Shown piece after piece: positions 37,237-49,745 of a stretch of DNA of 64,000 bases. Position 1 is the first letter of the stretch. Each line of letters starts with the position of its first letter. Under the pieces are notes generated by a model. The model saw only the letters and a list, made by a program, of their open reading frames with translations, made no database searches and was not told where the DNA came from. Source of the stretch: Liolophura sinensis. Lineage: Eukaryota > Mollusca > Polyplacophora > Chitonida > Chitonidae. Both the position numbers and the translations under genes were made by a program. The DNA lies in the NCBI RefSeq assembly GCF_032854445.1, contig NC_088306.1, positions 24,525,764 through 24,589,763 of the forward strand, in the 5' to 3' direction.

Positions 37237-37817
37237 GTATTAATAAAATCTATGCGTCGAAACATTAGTAATCAGGACGGAATCATGCAAAGAGAAGCAG
37301 TCCACAGTTTTCAATGATGTTTGAAAGACGCAAGGTATCTTCAAGGCGACTGAGTGAAATCAGCATTCAAATCGTGTATCTTGTCCATAGTATAATATAT
37401 ATCTCAGTTGCGCTTTGATTACAACTGTTCACATATCCAACGTGGCGATCTAATTCAATACGATGAATATGCAGGCCTTAGGCCCAGGTCATGTGGAATT
37501 AGAAACAATCATGAAGCGGAGTGGCAGAGATTCTGGACGCTCTGTCCATATGTATTTACAAGAGAATTTTACTCATTGTAAATCTTAATAAACTAAGAGT
37601 GGTGGCGTTTGACGGAATAACCTTGACACATTTGTTTTGGCAGTAACAATTTATGACGTCCATTGAAATCGTCACACAACAAATAGGATCTAAACACACA
37701 TAAATCACCACCCAATAAAATTGACTGAATTCAACACATATGGTTTCTTGTCATTATAAAGGCAGGATTCTCGGTTATTAGAGAGTAGAAAAGTGATTTT
37801 GATAACACTATACATAC

Positions 37818-37936
37818 ATATTTGAAGGAAGGTCTGGTTCTGAGTGGTATAATCCAACCATTGAATGTGCTTGAACTTTCCATGTGGTTTCCCAATATGG
37901 GACACTGTGTTTTCTAAGGTTTGAAGGTTTGGATCG
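37818..37936 (-). CDS. nlgn: Neuroligin, short exon after the esterase core
   Basis: A 119 bp exon found by phase matching. The acceptor CCTTTTCAG leaves one base that completes the glycine begun at the end of exon 40258-39454, giving FAKTG|DPN, an invariant neuroligin/cholinesterase junction. The product continues through FKHIQWLDYTTQNQTFLQI to a donor GTATGT in phase 1, which joins to the last exon as LQI-S-MRPKLG. This matches the family layout in which an aromatic-rich stretch (W...Y) precedes the final esterase helices. NQT is a potential N-glycosylation site. Exon phases on both sides agree exactly. Confidence 0.9.
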
Positions 37937-38229
37937 CTGAAAAGGAACAAAAAAAAACATACATGTAATCGGATAATTCCAGCGGGAAATTAAAAGAAAA
38001 AAACTCATTGGGAGTCGACAACTCGTTCCACCCTCGCAAAATAGAATATACGTGTGAGCAACAGGCTGGAAAGGTTTACATCGTGTAAAAAACAACACGG
38101 CTCCAAAATAAGGGGTTAAAGGGTTCTAAAATAGAACGACTGTGGGATCTAAAAGAATGCAAAGTAATTTCGCATCAGTATTAACACGTCGGAGTGCCGT
38201 AGAATGTCGTGAAAAAAATGCATCTCCCC

Positions 38230-38870
38230 AAATGGGAGTAAACCTGGCAGAAAGTAGAGGAAACTAGCCCACCTCGTCTGGGCGGATGAAACGGGGTATA
38301 ATTCAGATGATAATTCAGAGGATTTAAAATGCTGCACGTAGCCTGAGGGAGGATAACTGGGAACTGAGAAGGAAACTCAGCGGATACCACACCATCTTGC
38401 ACAGGCGGAGGAAACTAAAGTTCAGAGGAAACCAGACATAAAGCAGAGGATACCAGTGCGTCTCGTCGGGGCGGATGAAACCAGGTATAATTCAGAGGAT
38501 AATTCAGAGGATTTAAAATACTGCACGTAGCCTGAGGGAGGATAACTGGGAACTGAGAACGAAACTCAGCGGATACCACACCATCTTGCACAGGCGGAGG
38601 AAACTAAAGTTCAGAGGAAACCAGACATAAAGCAGAGGATACCAGTGCGTCTCGTCGGGGCGGATGAAACCAGGTATAATTCAGAGGATAAATCAGAGGA
38701 TTTAAAATGCTGCACGTAGCCTGAGGGAGGATAACTGGGAACTGAGAAAGAAACTCAGCGGATACCACACCATCTTACACAGGCGGATGAAACTAGTGTT
38801 CAGAGGAAACCACTGCAGCTCGCCTAAGTGCAGAAAACCAGACATAAAGCAGAGGATACCAGTGCAACTC
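38230..38870. repeat. 189 bp satellite array in neuroligin intron
   Basis: The word CCTGAGGGAGGATAACTGGG recurs at 38342, 38531 and 38720, exactly 189 bp apart. The second and third units are nearly identical; the first and the trailing part to about 38940 are diverged. Each unit is itself built from GGAGGAAAC/GGATGAAAC-type motifs. It lies in the 1517 bp intron 37937-39453. Confidence 0.9.
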
Positions 38871-39223
38871 GTGTGGGTGGAAGAAAACCGGAGAGCAGTC
38901 AGAGAAAGCCACTGAATGTCGCCTAGGAGAGGGAAACTACGCAGATCTCAGCGTAAACAATACCATCTTGTATATATCATGATGATCGCATGACAGAAGT
39001 AGCGACACATAGGAATCTGAACCAGTAATGGGAGGCAGGTTAATAACTGCTTTGGATATTGGAAAGTAGTAATAGTTTTCAATATTGATTTGACTAAGTT
39101 ATTTCCACTGTTTTGCACAAAGGCAATGTAATGTATGCCATGCTTATATGTAACTTATGTAAGGCATATTTAAAAAGCCCTTTGAAACTTGCCTGAAAAG
39201 TGTTAACAATCGGTCACAACTGG

Positions 39224-39225
<2 letters not shown>

Positions 39226-39312
<87 letters not shown>
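39226..39312. repeat. (TA)n microsatellite, about 43 repeats
   Basis: An uninterrupted TA/AT run of 87 bp, 142 bp from the 3' end of the neuroligin core exon and inside its downstream intron. Confidence 0.98.
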
Positions 39313-39315
<3 letters not shown>

Positions 39316-39453
39316 CGACGATATAGACATTCACATGCCAGTCAATCAAACTGGACGCTCCGGGTCAATAATTGCGAAAACGAAACAACGTTCAACACAA
39401 TCCATTAAAGATTAAGAACTCTGACGTTTTTCAGTTATTGATGCCTCGCTTAC

Positions 39454-40258
39454 CCAGTTTTGGCGAAATTCGTCCAGTACGTGATAACTGCCTCGCTAAG
39501 CTGACGTTCCGGTTTGGAATACTCAGTGACCTGGAACGGCGCAATGCCACCCACTAGGGGTGCTCCGAACACGTACGACAACTCTTCCCCGTGAACGCCT
39601 CCAGACCAGCGGCGATGACTCTCTCCTCGTGACGAATAGGAAAAGCTGTAGAAAAAGGTTCCAGCGTTGCCCTCGTGGTAATTTCCCACTTTAACCAAGG
39701 GAGCTACATACTGGCCGTCAGTAAGCAACTCCATCACGGCATTCCGACGTGTTAAGTTATTAATGCTACGATCCCACTCTGTGTAGTGATGGTCTAAGAT
39801 TTCGTATATCTTTTGGCGATGGTATTTAAACGTGTTATGCACATACGTCCGGATAATTTGAGCTTTTCTCAAAGCTGATAACCCCTGTTCGGCTTCTTCT
39901 TCGGTGAAATACGACACTGCTTCGTTTTTCGTCAATCCGAACATCAAAGAACCTTGACTGAATACCGAGTTCGGGTTTTTGTGAAGGAGTTCTACGGGAT
40001 TGGGGATCACGCTGCTTCGCGTGCTTACGCTGGGTGCGAAGCAGTTGAAATATTTGGGGGACTCTGGAGCGATCTGCACCAAGTCGTCCGTGGACAGTTT
40101 TCTAAGACAACTAACCAAGGCCTGAGCATTGTTCATGTGTTGTGAGCAGTTGACAGACTCTGCCAACCTTCTCGTGCATTTGACGGGATCGTCAGCCACA
40201 GCCCACGAGCTTAACGCCGAACCACTCTGAAGTATTCCTCTCTGAAACAGTTTGCCAT
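39454..40258 (-). CDS. nlgn: Neuroligin, main esterase-like domain exon
   Basis: An 805 bp exon between acceptor TTTTGTGTTGCAG (phase 1) and donor GTAAGC (phase 2), about 268 residues. It opens DGKLFQRGILQSGSALSSWA, the strongly conserved segment after the nucleophile elbow in cholinesterases and neuroligins. Cysteines in CTRRLAESVNC and ALVSCLRKL fit the second disulfide loop. FGLTKNEAVSYF corresponds to the family's G-x-N-x-x-E-(A/G) region. HGEELSYVFGAPL keeps the histidine of the old catalytic triad and the H-G-(D/E)-E signature, and ITYWTNFAKTG is the invariant end. Vertebrate neuroligins have the same order. This is the best-supported coding sequence in the window. Confidence 0.95.
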
Positions 40259-41500
40259 CTGCAACACAAAAGAGAACATATTATAAATTAAAGCACCTTC
40301 TGTATTTCTTCCGAGATAAACAAATTAGGCCTTACTAAATAGATTCCATGAACAACAACATTTAATGGGTACCACTGAAATATCTTAGAAGAAAAATCTC
40401 TGGTAGTTTCAACGCTATTTGCCTCATGTGACGAGGGGATATCTCTCATGTGACGTTAAAGCAGAGAGAAATGGCTTCGAGTAAGGTGTCTTGTATGTAA
40501 CATCGCCAAAGCCTTTGCAAATTATACACCGTTATTTGTGACAATACGTCAGTGACAGATGACCTTATGGCCAAATTTATGACAGACAATTTTTTTTCTG
40601 CGACCCTCCAGAACTTGCAAAATATCACGTGACATAGTGATAACTTAATCTTAGTACTTATCTGTTAAACTGTTCTCTTGGGAGCTACTGACACCGACAC
40701 TGATGGAACATTAGCGTTTGTTAACCGTTTCTAATGAAATATAGTGTGACGACGAGGCAAGGTCAATGTTTTCGTGAGGGTCACACGGGTACTCCCCGAA
40801 AAAGTAAACATACGCGAGATACGGAAAACAATTTTTAGCTCCAAACAATGTGAAATCCTACGCGCCTGATAAGCAAAAATCGTCGGTATTCGATACAAAG
40901 GAAGAGCCGATCCGGATATGGCAGGCGACGACAAGGCATTTGTGAAATCTCGAGAAATGCATCTCACCGGCGAATATACATTAGGGCCGTGTTTATACGA
41001 TTCATAGCTTTTCTGAAACAACTTTGGTGTTGTTAAAGTAAAATAGCATTAGCAAGAAGAACCCTATTCTGCATCGATTTCCTTGTAATTATGGACGCCG
41101 ATACAGGACATCTCGCTACCGCGGCCTTTCTAATACAAGGCAGCGAGGCAGCGTAATGCGTAAAGAGGAAGCGCGGTGTCCTTTAGCGGCTTCCATATGT
41201 AATACATCAGCCGTTAAACAAAATTCACAATGTAGCGACAAATCTCCAACGGATGTATATATAAACAACGACGTAAGTAAATTCTGAATTGGTTTCTCCA
41301 TGTACAGTACGTTAAACTACAAGTCTGAAAAAGAAGACATACTAAGAGCGCCAAGCCCATCAGAATCCTATGCTGGGAACGCCTTGCTCTGAAAGCTTGG
41401 TGGTGTCGAGCAATACCGATGCCCTCTGAACTGTAGAGACTAATTGCAACGGCAATAGACATTTAGCCTTCATAGGCTTTTAAAACTTACGAAATAAATG
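40259..41500. other. Start of the 19 kb neuroligin intron, no exon seen
   Basis: Minus-strand frames at 40731-41021 and 41116-41462 lack family features and matching splice phases. Confidence 0.5.
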
Positions 41501-41620
41501 GTTATTTTATTTTATTTATTTTTTTTATTTTTGATTGATTTCTTGAACACCGTGCTCCAGAATTTTTCACCTATGTGACGGTGGTAAAGTTTACGGGAAG
41601 AGGAATCCGGACTGCGTGGT
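41501..41620 (-). repeat. SINE family A, degenerate 3' part
   Basis: TTATTTTTGATTGATTTC, CCGTGCTCCAGAATTTTTCA and TGTGACGGTGGT correspond to the family tail and body, with many changes. Confidence 0.6.
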
Positions 41621-43159
41621 TTTGACTGTGTGGAGTTGACCATGTTACTAAGCTAAGCACACATAGCATTCACCTAGCCAAGGAAGACAGTCTGAAGGAA
41701 AAGGGGTCATTTGAGTAGGAAATAGTTGCAGCCTGAGTTCCATACGTCTGTTCTATAATCCCTTTGCCTTTGGTACTGTGGTTATTTTGGCTTGTAACGG
41801 GAATCAGCAGTTTCATTGCACTTCCAAAGTTCATGATTGTTTGCTGTCATTTGTCCTCTTTCTTGTGATGATTTTAATCGTGATAGCATCATATCGTTGA
41901 AATTCCACTCAGCGCTATCGATCAAAGGTCTTCTGACTTTTTGTTAATAAATTTTATTGGAGTCCATCTCTCAATTACGCGGTTCAATGTTTTTTGGAAA
42001 CTGCGGCGTTTTTGCCGTGCATCAAAACCGACTGGTGCAATGCAGCTGAAATTGCATCTGACAGCAATGCAAAAACACAGGGTGAGATGTAATTAATCTC
42101 CAGAATTATTTTCTTGGGATCAAAAACATCGGCTATAACAATATTCTTTCAGTATTCTATAACAAATTCGCCTTAAACTTTTTTTAAGATGTAAATAAAA
42201 TTATAAAGGCCATGCAGTCCAATTAAGGCAATTCTTCACCACAGATGGTATGGTTTTGGCCAGTTGTAAGACAACGTATATTCCAATCATTCTTTCGTTA
42301 GCTAGGCTATACGGACATAAAGTCTTGTGGCTTAATCCCAATTTCACCCTATACGTGAAACTTATTTCTGACAAACAGCTATACAAACATTCTTCAATGC
42401 GGTATTAAGACCACAGATCAAATTTATACATCAAAAACGATTTGTCGGCACTGTTATCAACCTTTTCGTTTGATCATGTGTATATGTGCATGCCTATCTA
42501 AAGCATAATGATTGTGGTATTATTAAGTACAAAGCATTAAACAAATCTGCAAACAGCCCACAACCACCGTCTTATTGACAGGATAATGACGGATTCAGGG
42601 TTTGCAGCCCTGACATCCCTCCTAAATTACGTCATAAACCGTGCGTAAATGAAAACTTACGCTTTGTTAGTAAAGCATGGTGTCACTTAGCATGGTATCT
42701 AAAACCATCGAGGAGTAAAACAGGAGGACACATATGCCTTCCATGTGTGTATCAAAGTATAAAACTTGGCAAAAATGCATATTTCTCCAGTGTGAGACGT
42801 GGTCCAATAACCAAATTGTTTTGCGTCTTCTGTGATTTCTTACTGATAGCTGTTGTGTTAGCTTGAATTCAAAACGTGATGCAAGAATCTTCGTTGTCGA
42901 CAATACCGCACCTTGAGTGCACTTGATTGTTTTACCATCAGGCAACATAAACGATTTCACGAAAATATTGCTAAGCCAAAGAACGGATTCATCTGTAAAT
43001 TTCATTGGCGCAAGATGTCACAATCGTGAGAATTTAGTTCCATTGAATCCTTTTGTCTCTGTTTGTCACAAGCAAGAAGAACCGGCCCAATGGTACTTGT
43101 ATTTTAACCAAATATTCGAAGAAACAGCCCGTGTTACATCATTTACCATGGTCTCTGAG
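41621..43159. other. Neuroligin intron, nothing recognised
   Basis: No supportable exon or element terminus on either strand. Confidence 0.45.
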
Positions 43160-43262
43160 AAGCCTGCGGATGGTCGTGGGTTTCCTCCAGGTTTTGTTCG
43201 GTTTCCTTTCACCATAAGTGAAATATTCTTGAGTACTTCATAAAACAGGACTCAAATAAATA
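43160..43262 (+). repeat. SINE family A, 3' part
   Basis: AGCCTGCGGATGGTCGTGGG, TCACCATAAGTGAAATATTC and TTGAGTACTTCATAAAAC, then a short AAATAAATAA tail; a deletion removes the ATGCTGGCCGCCGTCG segment. Confidence 0.75.
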
Positions 43263-44404
43263 ATCACATAAATATCATTCACCGTCAAAAATAAGTCAGA
43301 CTATTGATTGATATAATTAATTGGAATAAATGAGAGTATGGTTGTGTAAAAGTTCTGATCATTTCTGGACCGCCTCGTTAGTTTTGTTCAGAGTCATGTC
43401 CAATGGCTACAATAACACAAAATACCAACGATTCATCCAGTTCCTATCTCATCACCTGAGTTCACAAACAGTAATAGCTGCTAATGTGTCATGTTGCAGG
43501 CCTGAATCCAGGTTTTTTTTTTATTTACAGACTGTCCATTTTAATAAGTTCTCCTCGCTGGAATAGCACATACACAGGACAAAAACCCTCAAGAGCACTG
43601 AGTTAACCAAAACCGAGACCAGTTCTTATCACACATAACTGGTGAAGTGTGCCACGTTGACAGTTTTTACTTCATCCAGGATTTCTTCTTTACTGTTTAT
43701 TACAAGGCCAATCGCTTGTCTTCTATATCCCCAATAGAATAACGGCATGATGAAATACTCCATCGTTATACCATTGGTTGGTACCAATTTATGAGACAAA
43801 ATGTCGAATTTGACAACACATGGGCCGATTACAAAAAGACATTTCTGACTTAAGTCAAAATATGAAACATTGTTATAATGCTTAACTTTATAATGGAAGT
43901 TCATATTTTGACACATTTATCTTAACATAACATTGACGAAGTCGAAATGTTAATATACAGGGCTAAAACAAAAACTGAAAATTTATATCTCAACTTTTGA
44001 CCTAAGTCAGAACTGACTTTGTGGAACCGGCCCCGGTTTCCTCTACATGTATCTCAGTTGTTGTTTAGTTAGTGATGTTAACGTAAGAATATTCCAATAT
44101 TTTAATAGTTCTCCTCTAAAACACAAATGGATCAACCCCTTGCAGATTCATAACCTTTCAACCTGGCCTGATGATGAAAAATATAATCGATGATCGCCAC
44201 AGATTCTATAGAGGCACTACGAGGGTATGCTTTAGTCTGATCTCTCTTAGGCTGCGATAGCAACTTCGTATTTTAACAACCTATCTTTCAATATTCAAAT
44301 TTAGCTATTCACTTAACAAGGGGCCTGCATGCAAGACTACATTAAGTTTTTGAAGAATGACACAACAATTACAAATGTGCATTTGTTAATTTGCCAAATT
44401 GTGC
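43263..44404. other. Neuroligin intron; one open frame of unknown nature
   Basis: A 95-codon minus frame at 43629-43916 has a fairly protein-like composition (aromatic-rich, then an acidic KEEILDEVKTV) but no family match or splice-phase fit. Short TGACTTAAGTCA-type palindromes at 43847-43857 and 44002-44017 suggest an old element. Confidence 0.3.
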
Positions 44405-44695
44405 ATTTTGAGTAATTCTAGACCAGTGACGTCTCATAAATTGCAATTAACATCACTAGAGTTTTTTTTTTACCTAATTCTGCTTAAGCCTCGGTGCTAG
44501 GGGCGTGTGATTTGCTACTATCGATGCATTTACATGAACAGTTCGAATAAAATCCTAATTAAGATAAATTAACAAGAGGCCGTATTTCACCGGTTTCGTG
44601 CGAACGTTTACCATATTTCACACTGTTGTCGCTGCTCTGGTATTTCTCTCTATGCTGTGCGTCTTAATTATTTTGTAATATTTCTGCAACATAAA
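44405..44695. repeat. Dispersed repeat family C, copy 2
   Basis: Longest view of family C. It matches copy 1 at its left (TTTTGAGTAATTCTAGACCA) and copy 3 at its right (ATTTCACCGGTT, CACACTGTTGTCG, TACTCTGG-like). Confidence 0.6.
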
Positions 44696-45479
44696 TTCAG
44701 CTCGATTAAGAGCAAAAATTGGTTAACTTTAAATTTAACTTCATGGCTTCTCATGTGCGGATTCACACACTAAGGCTTCTTGTTAAGACGCTACTGCTGG
44801 CGGCTACATCTTGTGTCATTCAAAACTAAGAAAAAGTAAAGAAAAAGGTCAGATCAAAGAATCAACTAAAGTAGTAGAGCTTTATCGATTTCGTCGCTTG
44901 CATATCCATCGCAGCGTCTAACTTTTCCTTTAAGCTTTACTCGGCCGCGTTACCTTGATTGACACTGTGCTGTCTTAAACTCAATCTAATTTCCGACAAA
45001 TTTTCCCTCAATTTGCCAGGCATCGATACAAAGAAAATATATGTAGGGTTTTTTGCTTCAGGCTTGGTTTCACCAAATGCGTTGCCAGTAATTGCGAGTA
45101 CGCAACCCAGGGAAAAATCGGATGACAATGGCAAGGTTTTTGCCTGGCGTTTAACCCGCCAACCTTCACAGTGTGTAATCAACACATCTAAGGCTAAGCA
45201 ACTTAATGACAAGGCGTGCTGTGAGTAAAGCAAGAGGATTTTGGGTCAATAAAAACGGACGTTGATCAATTCCAAACAGCAAAGGGGAATGGTTTGGAGG
45301 CAGTAAAACTTGATTGTTAGCACCGTGTTTAAACCCACGTCTTCCGATTTTAAAAAGCTATAAGCCAAGTTTACATCACTTTGCCATTTGAAATATCAAC
45401 AAACTATAGTGGAAGAAAAATAAAAATAAAATATTTTGTACTCCACAAGTAGCGTTAACCCGAAAAACATTTGGGTTCT

Positions 45480-45710
45480 TCGTGGCCGAGGGGGTGGCAA
45501 TGACACAGCATCTCACCAATTTGGTTGCCGTGAGTTCAAGTCCAAATCATGCTGGATTCCTCTCCGGCCCTACGTTGGAAGATCTGCCAGCAAGCTGCGG
45601 ATGACCGTGGGTTTCCTTTGGGCACTGCCCGATTTCCTCTCACTATAATGCTGGCAGCCGCCGTGGAAGTGAAGTATTCTTGAGTTTGCCGTTAAACATC
45701 AATTAAAACA
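45480..45710 (+). repeat. SINE family A, near full length, diverged
   Basis: tRNA-like head (TTCGTGGCCGAGGGGGTGGC; GTGAGTTCAAGTCC as B box), body (CAGCAAGCTGCGGATGACCG, CACTATAATGCTGGCAGCCG) and tail (GAGTTTGCCGTTAAACATC). The head differs from other copies, which may mark a subfamily. Confidence 0.8.
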
Positions 45711-48700
45711 AAATTTAATAAACGAATCAATATTTTAGCTTTTATATATACACCATGCAAAGAGTTTTGGCAGGGATGGGCAGAACACATTGGGCATGAT
45801 CCACCTATGTTCGGATTTGCTATATTTCAATACATATATATCAGCGTGAAATATAGGGTCAAGATGAAACCTTTCCTTACAAACGACGTTAATCCGATCA
45901 TTGAAGGCATTAATGTCCATTTCGTACGGTTTGTACTTTTGACTTAGAGTGAATGACAAGTGAACGCGATGCAATTATGAGTTTCAAAGTGTTCTTAAAC
46001 TCCATATTTGACATTTTGAGCATAAGTAAATCTTTCTTAGACAGACAATTAAGCGTAAAACATGAAATAAAATCCTTTCTTAATGTGGGTTTTTAAAATT
46101 ATCACATTTCATCACTTTTTAGATTTATATTTTATCTGTACACATTTCCATGCCATGGTCATAGCGTGAAGTCATTAAAAACAATCCCATTCTATACGAC
46201 TGCTCTTGAGAGAATAACCCAGATAGCTCTTTCGAGTGGTGCCTCAGTACGCATGTGCTTAACGTGTCATAAGGGGGATACATACAAGCACACGGTCATT
46301 TATATGCTGATGTTTCAACATTGCAGTCTTCGGCGACAGTCCATTATTCAACACCAATCCAACTTCTTAAAATGTCTCTTTCTAAATTTTCGACGTGAAA
46401 GTGTCCTCGAACCCATGTAAAATCTCAGATTTCACAAATGATTGGAATAAAGTACACGGATTTTACTGAGTTGTGTGTAACTGCCGAGGGTCATAATGCT
46501 TTAACACGGGTTTCTCGCAGCAATGAGATTGGCGCAACGCTGTAAATATGTCTGGTGATTCCGAATGTAACTACTGCCTGCCACAGAGTCTCACGCACTA
46601 GCCCTTGTGGGTTCGTAGGTTCGAAACCAGACCCCGCTGGTATATCTATCGCTTTCAGTCAGGAGGTTTGTCATGCAGGAACCTGCCGATTTGCGGTAAT
46701 TTCCAGGTTTACTGTAATATTAGTAATACATCCTTGAAAACGCTCAAATGAATAATTAAATACATGTGAAAGAATGCCAGGTAAATTATAGATGCGAGAT
46801 ATACTTGTGCTTTGAGGAAAGTTAGAATTGTTTGCCACAGCCTTATAGATAGACGGATTAGGGTTCATGATGACCGTACTAGAAATATTTCTTCATGCCA
46901 TCGGATATAAACAGAATGATTTTTGTCACTATTTTTCCGAGATGTAGTTATGCCGTGGATTTTGATCGAGTCCATAAGTTACGTAGTACCTAATCTTGTT
47001 CACTAAGATTGACCCATTTTAGGTGTAGCTATGCGGATATAAGCATGAATATATCTTACATATACATCTGAAAGGAGACATCAGACAACGGAAAACAGTG
47101 CTTTTAAGGTATTTCACATGAAGATGCTATTTAATAACCGTTATATGAACAAAATGGTGACGATTATAGCATACTCACTTTTTGCTGTTTAAGTAATAAT
47201 AAAATATTATACCTATTTATATATCAGTTATTAATCAACAGTGAAATGTTTTTAATGGCAAACACATGGATGGATGGATCAATATCTGACAGGGTGCATA
47301 TCTGATTTCTATGCTATTAATAATATCCGTGGCTGAATTAGCCAATGGGATGGTGAAAATTGTAACAAATTGAGGCTATATTAAGTAACGGAAACACGTT
47401 CAAGGCATGTGGAGAGCAGGGCACGTTTTATAATTGACCGATGTTCATTGGCGCTATTACCTAACAAAGCTTAAAACTGGTTATTGTTCATGGTAAATGG
47501 GCACTGGGACTCAGTTGCTCTCTTGGGCACAATATAATGAAATGATGAACTACATCGAATGAAGAATTATCTCACGGTTAATGTTGTAGGTTTATTACTC
47601 CATTTTTCATCTAAAGTTGTTTTTCTCCACTTTTTTATGTCAAAATTTCGTGCTGCAAGGAAGATAACTCTAGGCGTCCATTAACTGCAACCCTGCTGCA
47701 ACTCCAGCTGATAGTTATACGTGACACTTTCCAAGATTTGTCTGCGACCTGAAGAGTGAAGGGGCACTGATTGGTTAATACTGCCACAGAGATATTTTGG
47801 GTTGTTGATACACTATAAATTTCTGCACTGCTGTGTTGTGTAGTTAAATTATATCAGAATATTTTGTGTTTTAGATAGAACTGAAAAGTTTTTATCCTGT
47901 GTCACTACCCACCCCACTGGAGGTTACCGAGCTAACAAAAATGCTATGTTTTCAATTCCAGCAACCACAGCAAAAAAAAAAACGTAGACTTTTTGATATT
48001 TTGTTGAGAAAAGTGCAACTTGCATGTGGTGGTAGTTTTGATTTTGAATTTGTCAAATGTACTACAATAGTAAGAAAAAATCAATTCGCTAGTGTAGCCT
48101 ATAGGAGAAGATTGAAACGTTTTGTGCTTGGTTCAGAAAAGCTGCTGTCTTCTTTTCGGTCTCTCATTCACCCTGAAGCAAGTGTCTGATATTACCCTGA
48201 TAAGACAGGAAGCGGGAAGCCTGCACAGTAATGGAAGTGGATGTATTCGGGCGGTCTTATATCAAAGCATTTCTCATCTTTCGAGGAAGTGAAAGCTGCT
48301 TGTGATCACTATTCTTACCCTTCCCCGATTTGCTCGATCTCGTCGAAGACTGTCAGCTTAACCGTGAACAAGTCTGGTCATTTATGCGTAATTTATGCTA
48401 TTTAGAATAGAAACAGGCCAGTGCAAAGCCATTATAAACTTCGACCGGTAGCAACGCGTGCTTTTCCGGAGGATTTTACGGAAACCGCCGAGGAAACCGG
48501 AAGTTAGTGGGTGTAACATTTGATTTATGCTGATTCGAGGTTTTGTTTTATCACAGTACAAAAAAAGTAAGGACAGGGTAGTTTAGATGAAGCCAGAGTG
48601 CTAGGTAAAACATTACCTTGCTTTCGTCTGGACAGCTTACACCCGGGATCTAATGAGCCAGATTTTCTTGTCAGTTGAAAGTATTTTCCAAATGTAGTGA

Positions 48701-49619
48701 GGGAGAAGCTTGTTTTGTTTCACCTTGTCTAATGATGCTTCGTGGTTTTTTTCTCGTTCCCTAAATTCAGGTGTTTTAGTGGTGAGAGCCACGGATTTAC
48801 TGCGACTGGTTCACCTCGAAAAAAAAAAAACAAAAACAACCCAGTAACATTAAATTTTGGTCTTAAAAGTCAACGCGAATTGTATTCCCTTAACGCCTTG
48901 GTCATCAAGGTATCAAGGATATAAAAAAAAGGAAACAAAACCGACTGATAATTTTACTCAAACGACATTGTAATCAAATTTATTTGATTCTAATGATGTT
49001 ATTCACTATTTTTGAAAAGCGTAGGAAGTACTGACGTTGAGATTTTTGGATCAAAAAAGGTTCTTTGGGTAAGTTCCAAAGAATTGTATTAATGTATAAA
49101 TGCATTTTTCAAACGCAGACTATAGGCACTTCTATACAGCTTATGCTTACTGGCTGAAACGTGTGTGCAGGCTACATTTTTTATGGTCATCCGTAATTAC
49201 AAAGTATAAAACTTTTGTACCTTAACACAGTATCTGGCTGTATTTGATGAAAGAGAAATGTACTGTAAACGCCTTAACAAACAGATGGAGCAGATCTGCA
49301 AAATTTACAGAACTGATTTACCATTGATTTCCTCTGAAAGTTTACATCATGTTGCTATGTATTTGATAGACATTTGCACCTTTACAGTAATTTCACCGCA
49401 AAAAAAATCAAAACAAAACACGAGACAATGTTGTACTTTAATAACAACATGCCTTTGTAACTACACGCTTTGTAACTACGGGATTTGACAGTTGATTTAA
49501 AGCGAGAAGAGAGCGGTCTATCTGTAGGGGAATGCGCTGTAGATCAAACTACCCGCACATTTTACTGTAAAAATACTAGTTTACTGTTGTCTACAGAGTA
49601 ATATCTATGACAAAACAGC
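45711..49619. other. Neuroligin intron, no exon recognised
   Basis: Several short frames (for example 96 codons at 47899-48189 on the plus strand) have no family features. A tRNA-like word (GTTCGTAGGTTCGAAACC) near 46611 lacks a foldable tRNA context. Confidence 0.4.
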
Positions 49620-49745
49620 CTTTAGAATAAAAACCTAACCGAGGTAAATTGACAAAAGGCCATATTTCACCGGTTACGTGTAACCGTCTGCCAGCTATCA
49701 CACTGTTGTCGGTACTCTGGATTTACTTTCTATCGTATCTGTCTG
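49620..49745. repeat. Dispersed repeat family C, copy 3 (right part)
   Basis: CATATTTCACCGGTTACGTG, CACACTGTTGTCGGTACTCT and nearby words match the right half of the copy at 44405-44695. Confidence 0.6.

Noticed and set aside
46555-46680. tRNA-like word GTTCGTAGGTTCGAAACC
   Set aside because: Resembles a B box, but no A box at proper spacing and no cloverleaf could be drawn.
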